In this document: positions 5,186 through 12,018 of the stretch, piece after piece | Position numbering within the stretch: the first letter of the stretch is position 1 | How the letters are laid out: every line of letters starts with the position of its first letter | DNA from: Candidatus Nomurabacteria bacterium | Lineage (GTDB): Bacteria > Patescibacteriota > Minisyncoccia > Phycocordibacterales > UBA5272 | Length of the DNA: 29,404 nt | Assembly (NCBI GenBank): GCA_003518045.1 | Contig: DOZK01000029.1 | Coordinates: 9,553-38,956, forward strand | Reading direction: 5' to 3' | The notes under the pieces: model-generated | What the model saw: the letters and a program-made list of their open reading frames with translations, nothing else | Database searches by the model: none | What the model was told of the DNA's origin: nothing | Made by a program: the position numbers and the translations under genes

Positions 5186-7825
5186 ATGAAAATAACTTTA
5201 GACTCTCCGCTGTCGAGCCTCTCTCGCATATCTCCAGACCATGAGGCTGGTCTTAAGAAATTAAATATTTCAAATATTTTAGAACTTTTGCATCACTTTC
5301 CTATTCGCTATGCGGACATGAGAGAAATTTCAGGAACTTCTACTTTAATTGTTGGGCAACCATTCACTGTATATGGTGTCATGGAAAAAGTTTCTGTAAG
5401 AAGAAGTTTTAAAGGCCATATGCCAATGACAGAGGCACGTGTTGCGGATAATACTGGCACCATACGTTGTGTTTGGTTTAATCAAGCTTATATCGGCAAA
5501 ATGTATCCCGATGGTACAAAAGTGAAAATCTCTGGTGTAGTTCATTCCGACTCGAAAGGATTTTTACTTTCTAATCCAAATATTGAACGCGCTGAAGGAA
5601 TAATTCCGGAATCACAGGAAAGTTTATTCGCACCGAATGCTGACACAAATTTTTTAACTCCAGTTTATAGAGAAACAAAAGGAGTTTCTTCGCTTTATCT
5701 TTACACTTTAATTAAAAAAGCAGTTCAATTAAATGTATTAGACGATATTGTTGACCCTATTCCGCCACATGTTTTAAAAAAATTACATTTACCAGAATTG
5801 CGTGATGCACTTTTATATATTCATTTTCCAAAAAACGAAGCTCTAACTATTGCGGCTCGTAAACGTTTTGCTTTCGAAGAAATTTTTTCTTTACAATTAA
5901 AACAATATCAAGAAAAAGTTGAAGCAAAACATTCTTTAGCTTATCCAATAAAAGTAGATAAAGTTGGAATTAAAAAATTTATTGATTCATTTCCATTCAA
6001 ACCAACTGAGGCCCAGATGGACGCGATAAATTCTATATTAAAAGATTTATCTAAAAAAGAACCGATGGGAAGATTGCTAGAAGGAGATGTAGGAAGTGGT
6101 AAAACTTTCGTCGCAGCTACAGTAACTTACTCGGTGTTACAAAATAGCGCCGAGAAAAATGGTATCACCACGCCGGAGCTGACAGCGAAGGCTGGTCAGC
6201 CACTTCAAATTGCCTATATGGCACCGACAGAAATATTGGCCAAGCAACATTTCGAAAGTTTTATAAAATATTTTGAAAATACTGGAATTGAAATTGGATT
6301 ATTAACTGGCTCTGGTTGTGCAAAGTTTCCAAGTAAATCAGATTCTTCAAACTATACAAGTGTTTCTCGTGCGCAATTACTCACTTGGCTAGCAGATGGC
6401 AGAGTTTCTGTTGTTATCGGTACACACGCTCTCATTCAAAAATCTGTAGCATTTCAAAATCTGGCATTAATTATTATAGACGAGCAACATCGCTTCGGTG
6501 TTCGCCAGAGAAAAGCTCTGGCACGCAGAAATAACGCGGAAACTAGCGGAACAAACGCAGAAGAAATACCAACAGATAATTTACTATACAGAGATTTGAC
6601 CTACAAAATAAGAGAAGCTATTTTTACTGTAAAAAAAGAACTAGGGTCTGGACATAAAGAAATTGTTTATCAAAGATTTTTAGCTGAAGAATTTACAAAA
6701 AGAAAAATTAATTTTGATAGAGAAAAACAAATACCTATTTTTTATAATAAGAAAAAAGTTGGCATATACCAACCTGACTTCGTTGTAGAAAATTCTATAA
6801 TTGTAGAATTAAAAACTATCCCTAGAATAACTGCAATAGAGAAAAAACAACTCTGGAATTACTTAAAAGGGTCAGAATATAAATTAGGTTTACTTGTTAA
6901 TTTTGGACATTTAGAGCTAGAAATAGAGCGTGTGATCTATGATACAGCTAGAGGTATTTCCGCGTCTGTTCCGCAACATTCCGCGTCCCTTCCGCATCTA
7001 CTATCGATGACGGCGACGCCTATTCCTCGCACCCTTGCTCTTACTATTTTTGGCGATCTTGATTTAACAGTTATCGACTCTATGCCACTTGAAAGAAAGA
7101 AAATTATAACAGAAATAGTTCCGGCAAGAGGTCGTACAGAAACATACGAAAAAATTAGAAAAGAATTGCAATCTGGCAAGCAAGTTTATGTTATCTGTCC
7201 TCGCATTGATGAACAAGATGAGGAGGAGAGACAAAAAAGAATTTTAAAAAGTGTAAAAGAAGAAGCGCAACGTCTAGCTGATATTATTTTCCCAGAATTT
7301 ATTGTGGATATTCTGCACAGTAAAATGAAGAAAGAAGAAAAGGAAGAAGTCATGCAAGATTTCTTGGATAAAAAATCTGATATATTAGTTGCGACATCTG
7401 TGATTGAAGTTGGGATAAATGTACCGAATGCAACGGTGATAATAATTGAACATGCCGATAGATTTGGACTCGCTCAATTACATCAATTACGTGGACGTGT
7501 TGGCAGGCGTGAATATCAATCTTATTGTTATTTGTTTACAGAAAGTGAAGGAGAAATTACACAAAAAAGATTAAAGGCTCTTGTGAATGCAAAAAATGGT
7601 TTTGAATTAGCAGAGCAAGATATGCTAGCGCGCGGAATAGGCGCCTTAATGGATGGTAAACAATGGGGAATAAGCGACCTTGCGATGGAGGCAATTAAAA
7701 ATCCAAAACTTGTAGAAATAGCACGTGATGAGGCAAAAGAATTATTAGATAATGACCCGACCCTCGAAAAGTATCCTGAGCTTGCAGAAATAATCAGAAA
7801 AAGAACACAGGTGCATATGGAATGA
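5186..7825 (+). CDS. recG: ATP-dependent DNA helicase RecG carrying an inserted GxxExxY nuclease domain
   Basis: 879 aa from the ATG at 5186. RecG remodels stalled replication forks and branched DNA. The N-terminal wedge/OB part is about residues 1-270; Walker A GDVGSGKT is near 300, motif Ia MAPTEILAKQH follows, motif II DEQHRFG is near 433, motif III MTATPIPRT near 607, and the C-terminal helicase lobe has ATSVIEVGINVPNAT and HQLRGRVGR. Typical RecG is about 680-780 aa. The excess is residues 450-600, which hold a PD-(D/E)xK-type GxxExxY domain (GHKEIVY, later PDFVVE and VELK) inside the loop between motifs II and III. The reading frame stays open. Another small insertion (about 20 residues, coded around 6146-6203) lies between Walker A and motif Ia. 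Confidence 0.95.
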   Translation: MKITLDSPLSSLSRISPDHEAGLKKLNISNILELLHHFPIRYADMREISGTSTLIVGQPFTVYGVMEKVSVRRSFKGHMPMTEARVADNTGTIRCVWFNQAYIGKMYPDGTKVKISGVVHSDSKGFLLSNPNIERAEGIIPESQESLFAPNADTNFLTPVYRETKGVSSLYLYTLIKKAVQLNVLDDIVDPIPPHVLKKLHLPELRDALLYIHFPKNEALTIAARKRFAFEEIFSLQLKQYQEKVEAKHSLAYPIKVDKVGIKKFIDSFPFKPTEAQMDAINSILKDLSKKEPMGRLLEGDVGSGKTFVAATVTYSVLQNSAEKNGITTPELTAKAGQPLQIAYMAPTEILAKQHFESFIKYFENTGIEIGLLTGSGCAKFPSKSDSSNYTSVSRAQLLTWLADGRVSVVIGTHALIQKSVAFQNLALIIIDEQHRFGVRQRKALARRNNAETSGTNAEEIPTDNLLYRDLTYKIREAIFTVKKELGSGHKEIVYQRFLAEEFTKRKINFDREKQIPIFYNKKKVGIYQPDFVVENSIIVELKTIPRITAIEKKQLWNYLKGSEYKLGLLVNFGHLELEIERVIYDTARGISASVPQHSASLPHLLSMTATPIPRTLALTIFGDLDLTVIDSMPLERKKIITEIVPARGRTETYEKIRKELQSGKQVYVICPRIDEQDEEERQKRILKSVKEEAQRLADIIFPEFIVDILHSKMKKEEKEEVMQDFLDKKSDILVATSVIEVGINVPNATVIIIEHADRFGLAQLHQLRGRVGRREYQSYCYLFTESEGEITQKRLKALVNAKNGFELAEQDMLARGIGALMDGKQWGISDLAMEAIKNPKLVEIARDEAKELLDNDPTLEKYPELAEIIRKRTQVHME
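6178..6200 (+). repeat. Palindrome within a small in-frame insertion in recG
   Basis: GCTGACAGC-gaag-GCTgGTCAGC forms a 9-bp stem with one bulge. It lies in a GC-richer coding stretch (about 6146-6203) between helicase motifs I and Ia, where standard RecG proteins have a shorter link. Confidence 0.45.
6534..6986 (+). mobile_element. In-frame GxxExxY-nuclease insertion bounded by inverted repeats
   Basis: 453 bp, exactly 151 codons. The left end ACGCGGAA-acta-GCGGAAC (6534-6552) is matched by the right end GTTCCGC-aaca-TTCCGCGT (6968-6986), an inverted repeat of 7+8 bp with an unmatched 4-nt centre. An extra TTCCGCGT lies at 6958-6965. Between them is one domain of about 125 residues with GHKEIVY (GxxExxY) and D...ExK residues (PDF...VELK) of the PD-(D/E)xK nuclease fold. 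No target duplication is obvious. The interior is AT-rich and the ends GC-rich. Confidence 0.65.
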
Positions 7826-7874
7826 TTGCGATAGATTTTAGACGGTAGACATTAGATTTTAGATTAAAGATACC

Positions 7875-7926
7875 TGAGCAAGGGGTACCCTTGTAAATTT
7901 TGGACTACAAGGGTACCCCTTGCTCA
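7875..7926. terminator. Long perfect inverted repeat after recG
   Basis: 21-bp perfect stem (7875-7895 with 7906-7926, loop 7896-7905) containing AGGGGTACCC. No T-run. The same GGGGTACCC core occurs in the palindrome at 20451-20491. It is probably a transcription end or RNA stabiliser for recG. Confidence 0.55.
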
Positions 7927-7989
7927 TAAATTCAAAGTAAATTACATAGTAGAAAAAAGTAAAATTTTCTGTTATAGTTTACATTAATC

Positions 7990-8062
7990 GCATCCGTAGC
8001 TCAGTTGGTAGAGCCGTTGTCTTATACACAACTGGTCCTTGGTTCGAGTCCAAGCGGATGCA
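7990..8062 (+). tRNA. tRNA-Ile, anticodon UAU
   Basis: Complete cloverleaf of 73 nt. Acceptor GCATCCG/CGGATGC with discriminator A at 8062, D-arm GCTC/GAGC, anticodon stem GTTGT/ACAAC around loop CTTATAC (anticodon TAT), T-arm CTTGG-TTCGAGT-CCAAG. CCA is not encoded. It reads AUA directly, which most bacteria do with a lysidine-modified CAU tRNA. The ORFs called across it are spurious. Confidence 0.93.
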
Positions 8063-8235
8063 CAAAAATAAACGAAGTGAGTTTTTTGCATCCGCAGTAT
8101 GACACCTGCGTGTCATACGTTTGGACTCGAACGGGCGCAGTGATGTTTTTCTAGCAAGAAAAACCACGAGCGGCGGCCTGCAAGTTCGTCGAGTGGCGAC
8201 GAGACGAAACTTGTAGGCGAGTCCAAGCGGATGCA
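8063..8235 (+). ncRNA. Structured element following tRNA-Ile (copy 1 of a tRNA/tmRNA 3'-end element)
   Basis: Order: a 26-nt AT-rich loop segment; an antisense copy of the tRNA 3' end in two pieces (TGCATCCGC 8087-8095 and TTTGGACTCGAAC 8120-8132) split by a hairpin with loop CTGC (8097-8118); the core CGCAGTGATG (8136-8145); a hairpin with loop AGCA; CCACGAGCGGCGGCCTGC (ending 8181); a long hairpin (about 8178-8217); and a second sense copy of the tRNA 3' end, CGAGTCCAAGCGGATGCA (8218-8235). The antisense pieces can pair either with the tRNA or with the second sense copy. Compared with the tmRNA copy, the core is kept and stems covary. The function is unknown to me. Confidence 0.6.
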
Positions 8236-8408
8236 CTTTGGGGATAATGTGCGAATGAACCTAAAATACGTCTTAGTATACACTCCGCCAGCTGGCGGAT
8301 GGTCCTGTGATTCCTGGTCCAGCGGATGTACAAAAATGAACGAAGTGAGTTTTTTTACATAGATGTAACCTATGTAAAATATTTATGTATAGGTCGGCCC
8401 TATACAAG
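8236..8408. other. Intergenic stretch with a third, partial tRNA-flank copy
   Basis: No gene seen. At 8318-8357 the sequence TCCAGCGGATGTACAAAAAT and the following GAACGAAGTGAG plus T-run repeats the tRNA end and its flank (8050-8088). The closing stem changes from GATGCA/TGCATC to GATGTA/TACATA, a compensatory change. A GC-rich palindrome CCGCCAGCTGGCGG lies at 8285-8298. Confidence 0.5.
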
Positions 8409-8440
8409 ACACTGGATTCCCGCCTTCGCGGGAATGACAT
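8409..8440. repeat. Palindromic repeat R2
   Basis: ACACTGGATTCCCGC-cttc-GCGGGAATGACAT, a single unit of the CCAGTG family, ending 13 nt before the -10 box of the ABC transporter gene. Confidence 0.8.
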
Positions 8441-8453
8441 CTGGTGTGCGTGG

Positions 8454-8459
8454 TATAAT
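8454..8459 (+). promoter_or_regulatory. -10 box of the ABC transporter gene
   Basis: TATAAT 10 nt before the ATG at 8470, so the leader is about 3 nt. It argues against the upstream in-frame starts, which would read through repeat R2. Confidence 0.6.
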
Positions 8460-8469
8460 TGGCATCATA

Positions 8470-10368
8470 ATGGCTACAAATGCAACAGATAATTTAAATA
8501 TTGTAAAACATAAACGTTTTGATAAGTTTATGTTTTGGTTATTGCGAATAAAGCCACTCCCTATACATTCTAGAAAATTAGAAAGGGCGGGTGTGAAAGT
8601 CGTGCTTAAACTTTATGCGAAATCACTGAGCGAATTTTCTGGAATTATATCTTTTAGTATTTTCATGGCAATTCTTGCTAGTCTTGCTAATGTAACTGTC
8701 CCTTATATTTTTAAACAATTTTTGGATATATTGGGAAGTGGTCAATCGCCTACACAAATTACAAGTTTGCATAATACCATTTGGCTTTTCTTCGGAGTTG
8801 CATTTTTGGGTTGGGCGGGCTGGCGAGTTTGTTATATGATTAATTCATATTTTTCTTCTCGCGTACTTGCTCTTTTAAGACAACGCGCCTTCTCATATTT
8901 GCTTGGACATTCACATGAATTTTTTGCAAATACTTTTGCTGGAGCCCTTGTTCAAAAAGTAAATCGTTTTGCACAAAGTTATGATGCTTTGGCCGATAGA
9001 ATTTTATATGACATTATTCCGATTATTGTTCAAGTAAGTTTCATTTTGTATATTCTTACAAAAGAAAGACCAGCCCTTGCCCTAGTTATTCTTATTTGGC
9101 TTTTTGTTTTTATAATTTGGAATTATAGTTTTGCAACATGGAAATTAAAATATGACGCATCTCGTGCGGCGCAAGACTCACTCTCTAGTGGATCACTTGC
9201 TGATTCTATTAGTAATAATCAAACAATTGAATTATATAAATCACAAAAGATAGAAGAAAAAATATATAGTGATGTTACAAATTTGCAGGCATTATATACA
9301 CGATTTTCTTGGCAGTCAGCGAGTGTAATTGATGGCATACAGGCTTTGCTTATTGTCTTAGTAGAAGTTGCCGTGCTTTATGTTGGAGTTGATTTATGGT
9401 CAAAAGGGCTTATGAGTATTGGATTATTTGTACTTGTGCAAACTTATGTTTTGCAACTCGCCGAGAGGCTGTGGTCATTTTCTCGAGTGGTGCGAGATTT
9501 ATATGAAGCATTTGCTAATGCAAAAGAGATGGCAGAAATTATGACATTGCCACACTCTATACAAGAAAAAAAGAATGCAAAAGTTTTAAAAAATGCCGAA
9601 GGAGAAGTAACTTTCCATGATACAACTTTTTCTTTCAATGGGAAAAATGTTATCAATCATATTAACTTAACAATTAAAAAAGGGGAGAAGGTGGCATTAG
9701 TCGGAGTCTCTGGTGCCGGTAAGTCCACACTTATAAAATTATTATTTAGACAATATGACCCAGATAGTGGAATGATTTGTATCGACGGACAAAATATAAA
9801 AGATATAACTTTAGAGTCTTTACGAAACGCTCTTTCACTTGTGCCTCAGGACCCAGCGCTATTTCATCGTTCACTTTTGGAAAATATTCGATATGGAAAA
9901 CAAGATGCAACTGATGAAGAAGCGAGAGCCTCAGCAATACTCGCGCACTGTGATGATTTTATTTCAGAGCTTCCACTTGGTTATGAAACTTTAGTAGGAG
10001 AGCGTGGAGTAAAATTATCTGGTGGTGAGCGTCAACGTGTGGCTATTGCGCGGGCATTCCTTCGTAATAGTCCGATACTTGTATTAGATGAAGCAACCTC
10101 CTCGCTTGATTCTCATTCAGAAGAAAAAGTTCAAGACTCACTCATGAAGTTGATGGAAAATAAAACAACAATTGTTATTGCACACAGACTTTCTACAATT
10201 AGAAGAGTTGATAGAATTTTAGTTTTGAAAGATGGAGCAATTGTTGAAGACGGAACACATGATGAACTTTTGGAAAATAAAGAAGGGCTTTATGCAAAAC
10301 TCTGGGATATACAACAGGGCGGATTTTTGAAAGACGAGGAAGATGAGGAGATTGAGAATGAAAAGTAA
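8470..10368 (+). CDS. ABC transporter, fused membrane and ATPase domains (exporter type)
   Basis: 632 aa from the ATG at 8470, a half-transporter that should work as a dimer in the membrane, exporting lipid, peptide or drug. The N-terminal membrane domain (about 55-350) has several hydrophobic spans, such as GIISFSIFMAILASLANVTV and LVILIWLFVFIIWNYSF. The ATPase domain has Walker A GVSGAGKST (about 412-420), Q-loop LVPQDPALF, signature LSGGERQRVAIAR (about 516-528), Walker B ILVLDEATSSLD and H-loop IAHRLST. All catalytic residues are intact. The C-terminal tail is acidic (EDEEDEEIENEK-like). The substrate cannot be deduced. The ATG follows a TATAAT box by 10 nt. Confidence 0.94.
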   Translation: MATNATDNLNIVKHKRFDKFMFWLLRIKPLPIHSRKLERAGVKVVLKLYAKSLSEFSGIISFSIFMAILASLANVTVPYIFKQFLDILGSGQSPTQITSLHNTIWLFFGVAFLGWAGWRVCYMINSYFSSRVLALLRQRAFSYLLGHSHEFFANTFAGALVQKVNRFAQSYDALADRILYDIIPIIVQVSFILYILTKERPALALVILIWLFVFIIWNYSFATWKLKYDASRAAQDSLSSGSLADSISNNQTIELYKSQKIEEKIYSDVTNLQALYTRFSWQSASVIDGIQALLIVLVEVAVLYVGVDLWSKGLMSIGLFVLVQTYVLQLAERLWSFSRVVRDLYEAFANAKEMAEIMTLPHSIQEKKNAKVLKNAEGEVTFHDTTFSFNGKNVINHINLTIKKGEKVALVGVSGAGKSTLIKLLFRQYDPDSGMICIDGQNIKDITLESLRNALSLVPQDPALFHRSLLENIRYGKQDATDEEARASAILAHCDDFISELPLGYETLVGERGVKLSGGERQRVAIARAFLRNSPILVLDEATSSLDSHSEEKVQDSLMKLMENKTTIVIAHRLSTIRRVDRILVLKDGAIVEDGTHDELLENKEGLYAKLWDIQQGGFLKDEEDEEIENEK

Positions 10369-10380
10369 ATTAGTCTCGGT

Positions 10381-10456
10381 GTCATTCCCGCGCAGGCGGG
10401 AATCCAGTGTTTCATTTAGAATATAGACCTAGATACCCGCCTCCGCGGGTATGACA
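10381..10456. repeat. Paired palindromic repeat R3
   Basis: GTCATTCCCGC-gcag-GCGGGAATCCAGTGT followed by a diverged partner with ACCCGC-ctcc-GCGGGT and ATGACA. It lies 12 nt after the ABC transporter stop and may serve as its transcript end. Confidence 0.75.
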
Positions 10457-10554
10457 ACGCAAAAACAAATAGTTTCGTCATTCAAACTAAATTAATGTAT
10501 ACTTATGGAATACTTTAGACAATAAAAACTTTTCTCTCCTAACTATTTACAACT

Positions 10555-10920
10555 ATGTTTAATCTCTGGCCATATCTATTACGTCTCGCTGTTGCGCTTT
10601 ATTTTATTTATCCTCATGGTCAGGCTCTTATGCTTGGCGTTGGAAAAGTAAAGATGTCTGTGTTCGGCTGTATAAATGAATACATTCCTCAAGCTGTTGC
10701 CTTTACTTTATGGCATGCATTTTTCGTAATTCTCGGTATTCTTATTTTAATCTGGCCACGTCCGATACTTCCTCTTGTTGTTGTTCTCCTCATTCTTTCA
10801 AGTCAGCTTTATATTAATTTTTCTCTTCACAGTTATACTAGTGCAAATATGTTGCTCTTCATTCTTTCTCTCGTAACTTTAGCACTGATTATTTTCCATT
10901 CAAGACCACAATTCAGATAG
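10555..10920 (+). CDS. Small multi-span membrane protein (possibly DoxX-like)
   Basis: 121 aa with about four hydrophobic segments: LRLAVALYFIYPHG, AFTLWHAFFVILGILILIW, LPLVVVLLILSSQLYINF and MLLFILSLVTLALIIF. The early RLAVALYFIYPHGQAL stretch resembles the start of DoxX-type proteins, but no catalytic motif supports a function. A TATACT box near 10498 is about 50 nt upstream. The spacing from the ABC gene (186 nt with repeat R3) suggests separate transcription. Confidence 0.6.
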   Translation: MFNLWPYLLRLAVALYFIYPHGQALMLGVGKVKMSVFGCINEYIPQAVAFTLWHAFFVILGILILIWPRPILPLVVVLLILSSQLYINFSLHSYTSANMLLFILSLVTLALIIFHSRPQFR

Positions 10921-10939
10921 AAAAAGTTTAGACAGGATA

Positions 10940-11815
10940 TTACTTAACTCCGATTTTCCACACACCTTTCTCACGAAAAGACTCAATAGTTTGACGCCTA
11001 CCTTGATTAATAAGATTAGCGAGTGGAACTTTCTTTTTCTTAGAATATTCTGAGAGGGTTATAATTTTTCTACCCTCTAAATATGAAATTCTTTTATTAA
11101 GACCCTCAGAAAGAGAAAGGTATATGATTTTTTCCATTTCTTTTGTAGATTTATTATCTCCAAAATAAGAAAATGTTTTATAATAAAGCTGTTTTTCTTT
11201 ATCTCGAATAATAATATTTGGATATCCAAATTCCTGAAGCTGTAAATTAATAAGAACACGACCTATACGGCCATTACCATCAATGAATGGATGTATACTC
11301 TCAAGCTGAAGATGGAAGTGTGCAATTTTTGAAAAAATATTAGTACTATGATCTGACTTATATTCATGGAGCAAAACCTCAACCATCCTTAATACATGCT
11401 CTGGTGCAGGAGCAACATGTTTGCCCACACGCACATATTCATTCTCTTTTCTAAATCTTCCCGCAATGTCATCATTAATACCGCCTATCAATAATGAATG
11501 TATAAGTAATACTGTTTCCTTATTAAGGATAATCGAATCTTTTTTCTTGCGTATATATTCATATACTCTCGCCAAATTTTTTGCTTCGAATACTTCACGA
11601 AGTGAATAGTTTTTTGAAACTTCCAAATCAAGAAGTATCTTCTCTGTATCTGGTAATGTAAGTGTTGAATTTTCTATAGCATTCGAATTATACACAGATT
11701 CAGCAAGTTCAATTTCCTCAATGATATTTAAAAGTGAATCTTTGCCCTTTTTAAGGGAGTCATACTGTTGTTTCAAATCAAGTATCTTCTGAAGCTTTTT
11801 GGTAGTTTTTTTCAT
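10940..11815 (-). CDS. Fic/DOC family protein (probable AMP-transferase), self-inhibited class II type
   Basis: 291 aa. The Fic core motif HPFIDGNGRIGR is complete (catalytic His, Mg-binding Asp and phosphate-binding Arg), near residues 173-184. An N-terminal SNAIEN (about 44-49) fits the inhibitory motif (S/T)xxxE(G/N), whose Glu blocks ATP binding until relieved. The C-terminal part (about 240-291: TLSEYSKKKKVPLANLINQGRRQTIESF) looks like a DNA-binding helix-turn-helix or winged-helix module, as in many Fic proteins. Fic enzymes usually attach AMP to hydroxyl groups of proteins. Several TATA-like sequences and a TATACTGTATA palindrome lie just upstream (11822-11845). Confidence 0.9.
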   Translation of the reverse strand: MKKTTKKLQKILDLKQQYDSLKKGKDSLLNIIEEIELAESVYNSNAIENSTLTLPDTEKILLDLEVSKNYSLREVFEAKNLARVYEYIRKKKDSIILNKETVLLIHSLLIGGINDDIAGRFRKENEYVRVGKHVAPAPEHVLRMVEVLLHEYKSDHSTNIFSKIAHFHLQLESIHPFIDGNGRIGRVLINLQLQEFGYPNIIIRDKEKQLYYKTFSYFGDNKSTKEMEKIIYLSLSEGLNKRISYLEGRKIITLSEYSKKKKVPLANLINQGRRQTIESFREKGVWKIGVK

Positions 11816-11865
11816 AATATATACTGTATATTATACTTTATTTACGTAGAAAAGTCAATAAAAAC

Positions 11866-11897
11866 GTAAATTATATCTAAAAACATGTATAATTTAC
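11866..11897. repeat. Inverted repeat in the Fic upstream region
   Basis: GTAAATTATA (11866-11875) and TATAATTTAC (11888-11897). It could be an operator or a weak hairpin. The rest of 11816-11994 shows no gene. Confidence 0.35.
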
Positions 11898-11994
11898 ATT
11901 TTTTGACATACTATTTCCAGATAATCTTGTTATCCTTGATAGGATATGTAGATATCGTAATCAAAAGCCACTTCATTTTATAAGAATTTCTCTC

Positions 11995-12018
11995 TTAAAA
12001 AGTCTGCCGACTTTTTAA
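11995..12018 (-). terminator. Hairpin at the end of the large surface protein gene
   Basis: TTAAAAAGTC-tgcc-GACTTTTTAA, a 10-bp stem whose upstream arm includes the TAA stop of the 12015-15851 gene. On the minus strand it ends in a T-rich arm followed by AAGAGAGAAA, so termination strength is uncertain. Confidence 0.5.

Noticed and set aside
7990..8235. Integrated phage or island at the tRNA-Ile gene
   Set aside because: The 3'-end duplication is only about 170 bp away and no integrase or cargo gene is present, so no ordinary island is here.
7979..8333. Two minus-strand ORFs over the tRNA-Ile region
   Set aside because: They read through the tRNA and its structured flank; the open frames come from the GC-rich repeats.
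8218..8357. Extra tRNA genes after tRNA-Ile
   Set aside because: Only 3'-end fragments are present, with no D-arm or anticodon arm.
8326..8469. N-terminal extension of the ABC transporter
   Set aside because: It would translate palindromic repeat R2 and the -10 box; the start at 8470 fits the promoter and the family.
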